Assembly: GCA_019637195.1 (NCBI GenBank)
Contig: JAHBWA010000045.1
Location: 1 to 57,568 of the forward strand
DNA from: Labilithrix sp.
GTDB lineage: Bacteria; Myxococcota_A; Polyangia; Polyangiales; Polyangiaceae
Length of the DNA: 57,568 nucleotides
Direction of reading: 5' to 3'
Position numbers and translations under genes: made by a program. Numbering within the stretch: the first letter of the stretch is position 1; each line of letters opens with the position of its first letter. The notes under the pieces are model-generated. The model searched no databases. It was not told the DNA's origin and worked only from the letters and a program-made list of their open reading frames with translations. Positions 1 to 9,072 of the stretch are shown one piece after another.

Positions 1-1274
1 CCGTCGGGCGACCAGACCGGGTGGCTCGGCGCCGCGCTGGCGGATCCGCCGGGCGGCGTGAACTCGGCGAGCACGGCGTCGTTGTCGTACGTGGAGAGGA
101 GGAGCTTGCCGTCGCTCCCGAAGCCGCCCGAGCTCCAGTGACGCCAGAGGACGTGCGAGCCGTTCGGGCTGATCGCCTGGAAGCCCGACGCCTGCGAGCT
201 TCGGTAGAGCTCCTTGCCGGTGGCCGCGTCGAACGTCGCCCACGGGCTCTCGCCGCCGTTGAGCCCCGCGACGATGCGGTTGCCGTCGCGCGAGACGCTG
301 TGGCAGGCGATGCAGGCCGTCGTGACGCCGTCGCTCCGCTGCTCGAGGAACGACTCGGCGACCTTGCCCGGCTCGATGCGACGGATGAACGATCCGCCGT
401 TCGACTCGTCGCCGATGAGGCGCGTGTAGTAGATCGTGCCCTTCAGGTTGCCGGCGGCGATCCCCCACGTCTGCCTCTTCGCCTTGTAGGCCTTCGTGCC
501 GTCCCAGCGCTGGACGCCGAAGGCGACGTCGCCGACGGTCGAGTCCGTGAGCTTCGCCCAGACGTCCGCGGGCATGTTGGGGAACGGATACCGCGACGGA
601 GGGTCGACCGCCCCCCAGCCGACGAACTCGAACGTCTCGCTCTTCGCCTCGAGTCGATAGAGGTTCCCGGCCGCGCCGCCGTTCCACTGCACGACCGGCG
701 ACGGGAGCCCCCGCGGGAAGACGGTCTTGTCGTACGGGTAGACGAGCGACATCGCGCCGTCGTCCTCGGTCGCGCCGGCGAAGGCGGCGACGATCGCGGC
801 GTCGGGCGGCGAGCCCGCGACGATGCGCAGCTTGAAGGTCGCGGTCGTCGTCGCGCTCTGACCGTTCAGGGTGAAGGTCACGTCGCCCTTACCGCCGACG
901 AAGCCGGTCGGGACGAGCTTGCTCGCGTCGAACGCCGCCGCGTCGATCCGCGAGAAGTTCCACGTGCCGGCGGTGAGCGCCACCTCCGAGCCGTCGGCGC
1001 GGATCCCCTTCGCGCTGAACTCGGTCACCGGGGTCTTCGCGTTCAGATCGACGGTGACGAGCGCGTTCTCCGGCGCGATGACGATCTTGGCGAACTGTTC
1101 GGCGGTGCCTCCGTCGCTGTCGCCGAAGCCGCTGCTGCCGCTGCTGCCGCTGCTGCCGCTGCTGCCGCCGTCACCTCCCGCGTCCGACCCGCAGCCCGTG
1201 AGCTGCCCGACGCCGAGAAGCGCGGACGCCGCCACGACTCCGACGATCCACTTCGTGCCCATGGTCCGCGTCAT
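1..1274 (-). CDS. Heme c-type lipoprotein with beta-propeller-like C-terminal part (3' end cut by window)
   Basis: The gene reads leftward and runs off the window, so the C-terminus is missing. ATG at 1274 is preceded by GGAGG 5 nt upstream; a second ATG at 1262 is too far from it. The protein starts with a lipoprotein signal ending in a lipobox LTGC, then a Ser-Gly linker with four SSG-like units. A beta-sandwich-like region follows, and the heme-attachment motif CIACH lies at residues 321-325. The part after it (ATGKELYRSS, SPNGSHVLW, LLLSTYDNDAVLAEF, HPVWSPDG) resembles TolB/WD40-like blades. It probably sits on the outer membrane or cell surface as a redox or binding protein. Three other heme-type lipoproteins lie in this window. 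Partner and substrate are unknown. Confidence 0.75.
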   Translation of the reverse strand, partial: MTRTMGTKWIVGVVAASALLGVGQLTGCGSDAGGDGGSSGSSGSSGSSGFGDSDGGTAEQFAKIVIAPENALVTVDLNAKTPVTEFSAKGIRADGSEVALTAGTWNFSRIDAAAFDASKLVPTGFVGGKGDVTFTLNGQSATTTATFKLRIVAGSPPDAAIVAAFAGATEDDGAMSLVYPYDKTVFPRGLPSPVVQWNGGAAGNLYRLEAKSETFEFVGWGAVDPPSRYPFPNMPADVWAKLTDSTVGDVAFGVQRWDGTKAYKAKRQTWGIAAGNLKGTIYYTRLIGDESNGGSFIRRIEPGKVAESFLEQRSDGVTTACIACHSVSRDGNRIVAGLNGGESPWATFDAATGKELYRSSQASGFQAISPNGSHVLWRHWSSGGFGSDGKLLLSTYDNDAVLAEFTPPGGSASAAPSHPVWSPD

Positions 1275-1433
1275 GGCGTCCTCCGTGCCCGGCGTCATCC
1301 TCGACGGCTCTCGGCATGCACGAGCGTACGTGGGAAGACGGCCGGTCGGCCAACCCTTCTTGCAGCGCAGAGTGTGAGTGTCCGGGATCGCCGCAGGCTT
1401 TGCGAAGGCCCGTGACAGGTGTATGTCGCACGC

Positions 1434-2996
1434 ATGGCCGAAGCGTCGAGCGGCGGGGTGAGCGGGGACGAGCAAATCGAGCGTGCCGACGGACGCGTGG
1501 AGCTCCGCGAGGACGTCGTCCTCGACGATCCCGCGCTCTACAACGAGGACCTCGCGCCGACGCGGCTCGAGAAGCGCACATGGTCGACGTACACGTACGC
1601 GGCGCTGTGGATCTCGATGGCCCACTGCATCCCGACCTACATGCTCGCCGCCGGGCTCATCTCCGCCGGCATGAGCTGGAGACAGGCGCTCGTCACGATC
1701 CTGATCGGGAACGTCATCGTCCTCGTGCCGATCCTCGCGAACTCGCACCCCGGCACGAAGTACGGCATCCCCTTCCCCGTGTTCGCGCGCGCGAGCTACG
1801 GCGTCTTCGGCGCCAACGTGCCGGCGATCATGCGCGCGCTGGTCGCGTGCGGCTGGTTCGGCATCAACGCGTGGATCGGCGGCCAGGCGCTGCAGACCTT
1901 CTTCCGCTCGCTCTGGCCGGGGTGGCAGACGGCGCTCGGCCCGATGAGCAGCGACGCGAGCTGGGTCTTCGGCGGCCACTACCCGACGGAGTGGGTCAGC
2001 TTCCTGCTGTTCTGGGGGCTCAACATCCTCATCGTCTTCAAGGGGATGGAGCTCGTGCGGAAGGTCGAGAACATCGCCGCGCCGTACGTGCTCGTGATGA
2101 CCGCGCTGCTCGTGGTGTGGGCCGTCATGAAGGCGAAGGCGACGTGCGTGGGCAAACCGGACTGCTCCGGACTCGGCGAGATCATGAGCGCGAAGGGCAA
2201 ATTCCGCACGTTCAGCGAGTTCTGGCCGGTCTTCGTCCCGAGCGTCACGGCGATGATCGGCTTCTGGTCGACGCTGTCGCTCAACATGCCCGACTTCACG
2301 CGCTTCGGCCGCTCCCAGCGCGAGCAGGCCGTCGGTCAGGTCGTGGCCCTGCCGACGACGATGACCGTCTTCGCGATGATGGGCATCGTGATCACCAGCG
2401 CGTCGGCCGTGATCTACGGCGAGGCGATCTGGGACCCGGTCGATCTCGTCGGCCGCTTCGAGAACCGGCTCATCGTCGCGGTCGCGATGTTCACCGTCGT
2501 CATCGCGACGCTCGGCGTGAACATCGCGGCGAACGTCGTCTCGCCGGCCAACGACTTCGCCAACATCAAGCCGGGCGCCATCAGCTTCAAGACCGGCGGG
2601 CTGATCACGGGCGTCGTGGGGATGATGATGCTGCCGTGGAAGCTCATCGCCGATCCGAACGGGTACATCTTCAAGTGGCTGCTCGGCTACTCGGGCGGGC
2701 TCGGATCGATCGCCGGCGTCCTCGTCGCGGACTACTGGTTCGTCCGCAAGCAGCGCCTCCGCCTCGCCGATCTCTACCGGCGCGACGGCGTCTACGCATA
2801 CGGGCGCAAGAGCGGCGGGGGCTCCGGCGTGAACGTGGCGGCGATGGTGGCGACCGCGGTCGGCTGCGCGCTCGCGTGGATCGGCCTCGTCGTCACGCCG
2901 CTCGCGCCGCTCTACGACTACGCGTGGTTCGTCGGCGCGGGCGGCGCGGGCGTCGCGTACGTCATGCTGATGATGAGGACCCCCGTGAAGGAGTGA
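1434..2996 (+). CDS. NCS1 family nucleobase/hydantoin-type permease
   Basis: Inner-membrane importer of the nucleobase:cation symporter-1 family, 520 aa with about 12 hydrophobic spans. The N-terminal block LYNEDLAPTRLEKRTWSTY before the first span and the motif SPANDFANIKPG in the second half are family hallmarks (allantoin, hydantoin, uracil, cytosine or thiamine transporters). Substrate cannot be chosen from the sequence, and no purine- or hydantoin-degrading gene is nearby. Start is uncertain: ATG at 1434 is used, but an in-frame GTG at 1419 with GAAGG 10 nt upstream is a fair alternative. It is transcribed alone, divergent from the heme lipoprotein gene. Confidence 0.9.
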   Translation: MAEASSGGVSGDEQIERADGRVELREDVVLDDPALYNEDLAPTRLEKRTWSTYTYAALWISMAHCIPTYMLAAGLISAGMSWRQALVTILIGNVIVLVPILANSHPGTKYGIPFPVFARASYGVFGANVPAIMRALVACGWFGINAWIGGQALQTFFRSLWPGWQTALGPMSSDASWVFGGHYPTEWVSFLLFWGLNILIVFKGMELVRKVENIAAPYVLVMTALLVVWAVMKAKATCVGKPDCSGLGEIMSAKGKFRTFSEFWPVFVPSVTAMIGFWSTLSLNMPDFTRFGRSQREQAVGQVVALPTTMTVFAMMGIVITSASAVIYGEAIWDPVDLVGRFENRLIVAVAMFTVVIATLGVNIAANVVSPANDFANIKPGAISFKTGGLITGVVGMMMLPWKLIADPNGYIFKWLLGYSGGLGSIAGVLVADYWFVRKQRLRLADLYRRDGVYAYGRKSGGGSGVNVAAMVATAVGCALAWIGLVVTPLAPLYDYAWFVGAGGAGVAYVMLMMRTPVKE

Positions 2997-3112
2997 GCCC
3001 GAGCCGGTGACCGCTTCGACCCCGGCGCGGAGATCGTGGCCCCGCGCGCCGCAGGATGGCCAACGGCTACTTCGTCGCCCCGCCGAACGGCGTCGAGCAC
3101 CGCGCGCAAGGC

Positions 3113-4768
3113 TCAGCGCGTCGCGGCGCGGAGCTGCGCCTCGGCGAGCTGCTGCTCGGGCGTGAGGGCGCGCTTGCGCGTCGGAGCGGCCGGCGAGGGC
3201 GAGGGCGCGGCCGCCGGCGAGGGCGCGGCGGTCGGCGCCGGCGAGCCGCCGCTGCTCGCGAGATCGAGCGAGCCGTCGGGGAGCGTCGCCGGTGACGGCG
3301 CTTTCGGACGCGACGGACGGGCCGGTCTGGCGGCCGGCTTCGGCGAAGGTCGCGCCGCCTCCGCGCGGGACGTCGCGCCGACCGGGGCCGGAGCCGAAGA
3401 CGGCGCAGACGCCGACGGCTCCGCAGGCGCGGACAGCGCGATCGACACGCCGTCTTGGCCCCCGAAGTCGACGATCGCCGCCGCGGGCTCACCCTTGCCT
3501 GCTGCGGCGGCGAGGGAGTGCGACGACGCGGGCGCGGGCAGCGATCCAGCCGCGGACGGCGGGGCCACGACGGGGGCCGCGGCAACGACCTCGGTCGCCC
3601 GGCCGCCGGAGATCAGGGCGGCGCCGGGCGGCGCGGCGACGACCTCGGTCGCCCGGCCGCCGGGGGTCAGGGTCGCGCCGGACGGCGCGCCGAAGCGCAT
3701 CACGGTGACGGCGGCCAGCGCGCCGATCGCCGCCGCCGCGACGACCCACGCCGTGCGCGGGCGATCACGCACGACGATGACGGTCGGCTCGGCGCTCGCG
3801 ACCGCGACGGGCGCCACCGACGGCGCGCTCTGCGCGGGCGCGCGACCTTCGGGGCTCGTCCGCGCGAACGGCGTCGTCGCGCGCGCCCGCGCCTCGGCGA
3901 GGCGGCGCACGCTGGCCGGCACCCGCGCCGGGACCGGCAACGTCTCGGCGGCGTCGGCGTCGACGAGCTCCGCGACCTCGGCCACGCCCGGCACCGACGG
4001 ACGCGAGGGCAGCAGCGACGGCGACGAGTGGAACGGCGGGGGGCAGACACGCGGCAGCCGCGCGCGCGACGACGTCGGCGGGATCATCGCGGACGAAGAG
4101 AGCGCGCCGGGCGCCGCCGCGAGCGGCGGGAGTCGGCCGATCGCCTCGGCCTCGTCGAGGAGATCGTCGACCGGCGATCGCGCGCTCGCCCCGGCGGCGC
4201 TCGGCTCCGCGCCGGCCATGCGTGGGTCCGACGCGCGGACGTCCGACGCCGCGGCCGCGATGGACGCGAGGCACTCGTCTGCGACGCTCGACTCCGCGTG
4301 CGAATCGAAGGACTTCCGCGGCGACGACGCGCGACGCGACTCGCGCGCGACCTCTCGGCGAGAGCCCGCCAGCGACTCGTGCGCCGGCGACTCGTGCGCC
4401 AGCGACTCGCGCGCCGGCGACTCGCGCGCCGGCGACTCGTGCGCCAGCGACTCGCGCGCCGGCGACTCGTGCGCCAGCGACTCGCGCGCCGGCGTCGCGT
4501 CCAGCGCCTTGGCGCGGAGCGTCTGCAGTCGCGCCTCGGAGATCGGACGGGCCGACGGCGCGGCCGTGCGCGGCAGATCGTGGCCGGCGGCCGCGAGGAC
4601 GGCGGGCCGGGAGATCGGAGGCGCGGGCGTCGTCTCGAGGACGAAATCGTCGTCCGTCAGCTCGAGCTCGTCGTCGAGCTCGAGCTCGATGTCCACGTCG
4701 ATCGCGTCGAGATCGAGCATCGACTCGGGGTCGCCGGCTTTGAGTGTCCGCTCGGGAGAAGGAGTCAC
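3113..4768 (-). CDS. Acidic, repeat-containing single-span membrane protein of unknown function
   Basis: A 551-aa low-complexity protein. The N-terminus is very acidic (DIELELDDELELTDDDF around residues 25-42). A 15-bp DNA repeat then gives alternating ARES and AHES units (about residues 91-132). A hydrophobic segment AWVVAAAAIGALAAVTV near residue 330 is followed by a Pro/Ala/Ser-rich tail ending in a basic helix (LTPEQQLAEAQLRAATR). GTG at 4768 follows GAGGATCCAAG. The antisense strand is also open, but the acidic head, single span and Pro/Ala tail match the style of myxobacterial envelope or signalling proteins. No known domain is recognised. The span suggests a cytoplasmic acidic head and a periplasmic tail, which is inference. 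Confidence 0.7.
   Translation of the reverse strand: MTPSPERTLKAGDPESMLDLDAIDVDIELELDDELELTDDDFVLETTPAPPISRPAVLAAAGHDLPRTAAPSARPISEARLQTLRAKALDATPARESLAHESPARESLAHESPARESPARESLAHESPAHESLAGSRREVARESRRASSPRKSFDSHAESSVADECLASIAAAASDVRASDPRMAGAEPSAAGASARSPVDDLLDEAEAIGRLPPLAAAPGALSSSAMIPPTSSRARLPRVCPPPFHSSPSLLPSRPSVPGVAEVAELVDADAAETLPVPARVPASVRRLAEARARATTPFARTSPEGRAPAQSAPSVAPVAVASAEPTVIVVRDRPRTAWVVAAAAIGALAAVTVMRFGAPSGATLTPGGRATEVVAAPPGAALISGGRATEVVAAAPVVAPPSAAGSLPAPASSHSLAAAAGKGEPAAAIVDFGGQDGVSIALSAPAEPSASAPSSAPAPVGATSRAEAARPSPKPAARPARPSRPKAPSPATLPDGSLDLASSGGSPAPTAAPSPAAAPSPSPAAPTRKRALTPEQQLAEAQLRAATR
4377..4494. repeat. In-frame 15-bp tandem repeat inside the acidic membrane protein gene
   Basis: About eight 15-bp units alternate between GACTCGTGCGCCAGC-like and GACTCGCGCGCCGGC-like versions. 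Read on the minus strand each gives five residues (PARES or LAHES type). The length is a multiple of three, so copy-number change keeps the frame. Confidence 0.8.
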
Positions 4769-5536
4769 CTTGGATCCTCGCGACGTCCGGCCCGGGCAGA
4801 CCAGGAAAAGACGCGCCGCCCATCCATGACGCGAGAGATTTCATTTGTCGAGGACCGAATCGCGTCCGCCCGGCGACGACGCGACCGTGCAAATGGTAAA
4901 TTCCAGCGCGGCCGCACTCGTGCGTGCTCACGACAGCAGGGACGCGCGCGCCGGCACCGACGACGCCGCCGCGCTGAGGGCGTCGGACCGCTTCACCGGA
5001 GCGCCGCGGCGCGCTCCAGCCCTCGGCGCGATGACCGCAGACGACGGCGCGCCGCGACCAGCCCCGCGCGCGTCGACGGCGACGGCGGCGGACAACCGAG
5101 CCGCGCGGCCGAGGATACGCACACGCTCGGACGCGCCGGGCCTCTGGTGGCTCCCGGAAATCCACCGTGATCCACCCTGAACACGCGCACGATCCGCGCG
5201 GATCTCAACGCGTTCGGGCGCACGGCACGTCGCCGAGAGCGCGTCGCGCACCGGCCGCGCTGGCGAGACCACGATCCACGCAGCGCCGTCGAGGTTGGAC
5301 GGCTCGCACATAAAAACACGAGCGTTTCGCGCAAGATTTTGCGCAATCGGGCGCCTGACGGGCGTTGGCCGGCGCGATGGCCCGTGCCGTGCACCAGGTC
5401 CCTGCCGAAGCGAGCGACGACGCGGGGCCGGCCGGCGCGATGAGGGCGCCGGTGACCGCGAACGCTCGCGCTCCCGACGAGCCGTCGCGCGCAGCGCGCG
5501 GCCGGTCCTCACTACTCCCGCGACAAGGAGATCGGA
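4769..5536. other. Long intergenic region between divergent genes, no convincing gene
   Basis: About 770 bases lie between the acidic membrane protein (leftward) and the copper-monooxygenase lipoprotein (rightward). Open frames here have irregular codon use and no ribosome site. Local A/T-rich patches (near 4826-4850, 4890-4905 and 5310-5345) suggest regulatory DNA. A perfect 6-bp hairpin GCGCAA-GATT-TTGCGC lies at 5329-5344. The far end supplies the ribosome site of the next gene. Confidence 0.5.
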
Positions 5537-6922
5537 ATGAACGCACGAGCGCTCGGCATGACGGTCATCGCAGGCGGCATCGCGACCTTCATGGCCGTGG
5601 CGTGCACGGTGGGCGAGCCGCTCGGCGCGCGCAGCGGCGACGAGGACACGCAGACCGATCCGAGCGAGATCCTCGACGGCAAGGACTCGAACGGCGGGAA
5701 CCGAGTCGAGACCGCCACCGGCCTCCCTTGCGACGTCGACGCCGTCCTCAAGACACGCTGCCAGACCTGCCACGCGAGCGAGCCGAAGTACGGCGCCTCG
5801 ACGAGCCTCGTCACGTACGACGACCTGCAAAAGCCTGGTCCCGGCGGCACGGCGAACAAGAAGGTCTACGAGCTCGTGCAGGAGCGCATCCACGACGCCA
5901 CGCTGCCGATGCCGCCGAGCCCGCAGCCGCGCCTCGCCGACGCGGAGACCGCCGTGATCGACTCGTGGGTCGAAGCCGGCGCCAAGTCGTCACCGGCGCG
6001 CTGCACGAACGAGGCGCCCGTCGACGGCGTCAAGCCGCTCTCCTGCAAACCCGACACGGTGCTCAAGGCGTCGAAGCCCTTCACGATGCAGCCGGGCAGC
6101 GCGCTCGACCAGTACGTGTGCTTCGGCGTCGACGTGAACGTCGCGAAGAAACGCCACGTCACGGGGCTCGCGCCGATCGTCGACAACAAGCAGATCGTCC
6201 ATCACATCCTCCTCTTCCAGACGAAGAAGGCCGAGAGCACCGAGCCGTTCCCGTGCGAGGCGTTCGGCTCCGCGGCGTGGAAGCTCGTCGCCGGCTGGGC
6301 GCCGGGCGGCGACAACCTCGAGCTCCCGCCCGAAGCCGGCTTCCCGCAGGAGCAGGGCACGACGCACTGGGTCTTGCAGATCCACTACAACAACGCGACC
6401 GCGAAGACCGGCACCGACCAGAGCGGCTACGAGCTCTGCACGACCGAGAACCTGAGGCAGCACGACGCCGGGGTCCTCGCGTTCGGCTCGACGAAGTTCA
6501 GCATCCCGCCGCGCTCGACCCACACGATCCGGTGCGACTACAGGCTGGGCAGAGACTTCAAGAACGTGAAGCTGTTCAACGCCTCACCGCACATGCACAC
6601 GCGCGGCGAGGCGATGAAGACCGAGCGCATCCCCGGCGGCAACGGCACGCCGGAGACGATCTTCGAGCAGAAGGCGTTCAGCTTCGAGGCCCAGGCGAAC
6701 TTCCCGATCTCGAAGTCCGTCGAGCAGGGCGACGTCATGCGCACCCGCTGCAGCTGGAAGAACCCCAGCGACATCACCGTCCCGTTCGGCGAGGGCACCG
6801 AGGAAGAGATGTGCTTCAACTTCATCGGCTACTACCCGAACATCCCCGACCGGACGCCCCTCGGTCTGCCGGTCTTCACCTGGGTGACGCCCTCGGCGAG
6901 CGCCAGCTGTACGACCGAGTGA
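5537..6922 (+). CDS. Heme c plus copper type II monooxygenase-like lipoprotein
   Basis: 461 aa; AAGGAG lies about 7 nt before ATG 5537. A signal sequence ends at AVAC with lipid Cys23. A heme c motif CQTCH is at residues 75-79, in a short cytochrome-like domain (MPPSPQPRL). The rest matches the copper type II, ascorbate-dependent monooxygenase fold (PHM/DBM family): paired H222-H223 (IVHHILLFQ), H277 and H283 (HWVLQIHYNN), HMH at 352-354 (SPHMHTRGEAM) and Met425 in EEEMCFNFIGYY. These fit the two copper sites, so the enzyme may be active. The fused heme domain could deliver electrons in place of ascorbate (inference). The substrate is unknown. A tandem repeat of the gene's own end follows the stop codon. 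Confidence 0.9.
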   Translation: MNARALGMTVIAGGIATFMAVACTVGEPLGARSGDEDTQTDPSEILDGKDSNGGNRVETATGLPCDVDAVLKTRCQTCHASEPKYGASTSLVTYDDLQKPGPGGTANKKVYELVQERIHDATLPMPPSPQPRLADAETAVIDSWVEAGAKSSPARCTNEAPVDGVKPLSCKPDTVLKASKPFTMQPGSALDQYVCFGVDVNVAKKRHVTGLAPIVDNKQIVHHILLFQTKKAESTEPFPCEAFGSAAWKLVAGWAPGGDNLELPPEAGFPQEQGTTHWVLQIHYNNATAKTGTDQSGYELCTTENLRQHDAGVLAFGSTKFSIPPRSTHTIRCDYRLGRDFKNVKLFNASPHMHTRGEAMKTERIPGGNGTPETIFEQKAFSFEAQANFPISKSVEQGDVMRTRCSWKNPSDITVPFGEGTEEEMCFNFIGYYPNIPDRTPLGLPVFTWVTPSASASCTTE

Positions 6923-7029
6923 CCGCGCCGGCTGCACGACCCGAGTGACCGCGCCGGCTGCACGACCCGAGTGACCGCGCCGGCTGCACGACCCGAGTGA
7001 CCGCGCCGGCTGCACGACCCGAGTGACCG
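6917..7029. repeat. 26-bp tandem repeat containing the monooxygenase stop codon
   Basis: Four full units (6917-6942, 6943-6968, 6969-6994, 6995-7020) and a partial fifth. Each begins GAGTGACCGCG, so each copy includes the last Glu codon and TGA of the preceding gene. The true coding end (CTGTACGACCGAGTGA) closely resembles the unit junction CTGCACGACCCGAGTGA, so the array looks built from the gene's 3' end. Confidence 0.9.
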
Positions 7030-7366
7030 CGGTCGGCCGATGACCGAGCATCCGCGGCCACTCCCGGCCATCGATTCCGCTCCCCTTCCCCAACCCCTCA
7101 ACCCCAACCCACGAGCACGCGCCACGCAAAATTCGGTCTGGAGTCGACACCGAGCAGGACTTCCGGATCGACGGCACCCACGCGGGAACCGAGCCCCCGC
7201 GTGAGGTGCAGCCCCCCGGCGGGGTCGGTGACGAGCACGGCATGGACAGGCGACCGCGAGCGAGACACCCAACCTGAATCCGAGCCGCGCTCTCCCCGAC
7301 CCCGCCCGGGCGGGCCCTACGCGTCGCGCGCGCGCCCCGCGCGGGCGTGAGCGGGGCACGACACGC
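7030..7366. other. Intergenic region between convergent genes, no gene seen
   Basis: No open frame with normal codon use is found. A pyrimidine-rich stretch near 7080-7110 and a few A/T-rich bases near 7125 stand out. The right end carries the hairpin described at 7343-7374. Confidence 0.5.
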
Positions 7367-7374
7367 TCACGCCC
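7343..7374 (-). terminator. Candidate terminator hairpin at the end of the permease operon
   Basis: Perfect 11-bp inverted repeat GGGCGTGAGCG / CGCTCACGCCC with a 10-nt loop, overlapping the stop codon of the permease gene. There is no U-tract, so intrinsic termination is uncertain; it may instead protect the mRNA end. Confidence 0.45.
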
Positions 7375-8191
7375 GACCCGCGACGCCTCGGATGAGGTGC
7401 TTCTGCGCGATCGCGAAGAGCGCGAGCACCGGGAGCGAGAGGATGACGTTGCCCGCCATGACGACGTGCCAGCGGACGCCGCTGCCCGGCTCCTTGAGGA
7501 GCGCGATCCCGAGCGGGAGCGTCCGCACCGTGTCGTCGGTCGTCATGACCAGCGGCCAGAAGTAGTCCGAGTAGTGGTAGACGAAGCTCACGAGGAAGAC
7601 CGACACCAGCGTGGGGCGAAGCAGCGGCGCGAGGATGCGGTAGATGATCGTGAGCTCCGACGCGCCGTCGAGCCGGGCGGCCTCGATGATCTCGTCGGGG
7701 ACCGCGAGCAGCGCCTGGCGCACGAGGAACGTGCCGAGGGCGCTGGCCGCGAACGGCAGGACGAGCGCGCCGAACGTGTTCGTCAGCGACACCTTCGCGA
7801 ACATCAAGAACACCGAGACGAACGTCACCTGAGGCGGGACGAGCAAGCACGCGACGACCAGGCCGAACGCCGTCTTCTTCCCGACGAACCGGAGCTTGGC
7901 GAGCGCATAGCCGGCGGGGAGCGCGAGCGCGATCTGGAGCAGGCCGATCGCCGCCGCAACGCCGACGGTGACGAGCGTGTAGCGCGCGACGGGCACCTGC
8001 GCGAAGACCTCGCGGTACGCGTCGAGCTGGGGACTCTCGGGCAGCGGCGCCGTCGGATCGCGGGCGATCTCGTCGAGCGGCTTGAGCGACGTGACGACCA
8101 TCCACGCGTACGGGAGCACCCAGACCGCCGCCGCGACGAGCGCGAGGACGGTCGCCCACGACGGCGCTCGCCGCGACGATCCGCTCGTCAC
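7367..8191 (-). CDS. ABC sugar-type permease, MalG/UgpE family
   Basis: A 274-aa inner-membrane permease with six hydrophobic spans. The cytoplasmic EAA loop is EAARLDGASELTIIYRILAP, which contacts the ATPase. The N-terminal VLPYAWMVVTSLKPLDEI pattern is typical of the second permease of carbohydrate-type (CUT1) importers. GTG 8191 overlaps the preceding permease stop by 4 nt (GTGA), indicating translational coupling. No ATPase or binding protein is adjacent. The best partners in the window are the MalK/UgpC-like ATPase and UgpB-like protein at 14.8-17.3 kb (inference). Confidence 0.92.
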   Translation of the reverse strand: MTSGSSRRAPSWATVLALVAAAVWVLPYAWMVVTSLKPLDEIARDPTAPLPESPQLDAYREVFAQVPVARYTLVTVGVAAAIGLLQIALALPAGYALAKLRFVGKKTAFGLVVACLLVPPQVTFVSVFLMFAKVSLTNTFGALVLPFAASALGTFLVRQALLAVPDEIIEAARLDGASELTIIYRILAPLLRPTLVSVFLVSFVYHYSDYFWPLVMTTDDTVRTLPLGIALLKEPGSGVRWHVVMAGNVILSLPVLALFAIAQKHLIRGVAGRA

Positions 8192-9072
8192 GCCGCCGTC
8201 CCCCGCGTGCCCGGAGGCTGCGAGCGCCACGCGCGGAGCTGGAGCGCGGCGAGGACGCACAGGACGAGGAAATAGACGACGGCGAGGGCGCTCGCCTTGC
8301 CCACGCTCAGGTTCATGAAGACCTGCTCGTAGACCGCGTAGACGAAGAGCGTCGTCGCGCGCGCGGGCCCGCCGCCGGTCATGATCCGGACGACGTCGAA
8401 CGCCTGGAAGCTGACGATGAGGCTCGTCGTGGCGACGAAGGCCGCCGTCGGCCGGAGCAGCGGCCAGGTCACCCAGCGGAAACGCGCGAGCGCGCCGGCG
8501 CCGTCGAGCGCGGCGGCCTCGTGGAGCGACCGCGGCACAGCGCGGAGCCCAGCGAGGAAGACGATCATCGCGTAACCGGTGATCTTCCAGACCGTGACCG
8601 CGGCGAGCGTCGGGATCGCCGCTCCGGGATCGCTGAGGAAGCCCACGCGCGGCAGGTGGAGCGCGCGGAGGACGGCGGCGGCGACGCCTCGATCGGGATC
8701 GAGCAGGAGCACCCAGAGGAGCGCGACGGCGACCCACGACACGACGTAAGCGCTGAAGATGGAACCGCGCACGAACGCGTAGAGGCGCCCCGGCCGGTCG
8801 AGCAGGAGCGCGAGGGCGAGGCCGAGCGTCATCGAGCCTGCCACGACGAGCACGCTGAAGCCGAGCGTGCGGCCGAGGATCCGCCAGAGCTCGCCACCCT
8901 CCGCCAGCGCCGCGTAGTTCCCCGTGCCCACCCACTCGGGCTCGGTCAGCATGTCCCACGCGAAGAGGCTCTGGTACGCCGCGAGCCCGAGCGGCAAGAA
9001 CACGAAGAGGGTCCACGCGGCGAGCGACGGCCCCAGCATGAGCCACGGATGGGAGCGCGCGCGCGGCCTCAT
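8188..9072 (-). CDS. ABC sugar-type permease, MalF/UgpA family
   Basis: A 294-aa inner-membrane permease of the CUT1 type, first gene of the two-permease operon. The N-terminus (PWLMLGPSLAAWTLFVFLPLGLAAYQSLFAWD) and EAA loop (EAAALDGAGALARFRWVTWP) are family hallmarks. GGGPARATTLFVYAVYEQVF near the C-terminus matches the UgpA/LacF-like conserved end. ATG 9072 has no good ribosome site. A pair of ACCGGT palindromes 27 bp apart lies about 90-120 bp upstream and could be an operator. Confidence 0.92.
   Translation of the reverse strand: MRPRARSHPWLMLGPSLAAWTLFVFLPLGLAAYQSLFAWDMLTEPEWVGTGNYAALAEGGELWRILGRTLGFSVLVVAGSMTLGLALALLLDRPGRLYAFVRGSIFSAYVVSWVAVALLWVLLLDPDRGVAAAVLRALHLPRVGFLSDPGAAIPTLAAVTVWKITGYAMIVFLAGLRAVPRSLHEAAALDGAGALARFRWVTWPLLRPTAAFVATTSLIVSFQAFDVVRIMTGGGPARATTLFVYAVYEQVFMNLSVGKASALAVVYFLVLCVLAALQLRAWRSQPPGTRGTAA

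Noticed and set aside
21..1415. Long rightward open frame over the first lipoprotein gene
   Set aside because: Arg/Ala-rich shadow. The minus strand has a signal peptide, lipobox, heme motif and ribosome site.
3036..4829. 597-aa rightward open frame opposite the acidic membrane protein
   Set aside because: It is a Ser/Ala/Arg/Gly-rich antisense image of the repeats. The leftward frame has an acidic head, a clean membrane span and a start with a ribosome site.
4845..5180. 111-aa rightward open frame in the 4.8-5.5 kb intergenic region
   Set aside because: No ribosome site, irregular third-position composition and no domain-like pattern.
6917..7029. CRISPR array
   Set aside because: Units are directly adjacent with no unique spacers. 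The same reasoning excludes the arrays at 19864, 33030, 33892, 45522 and 50506.
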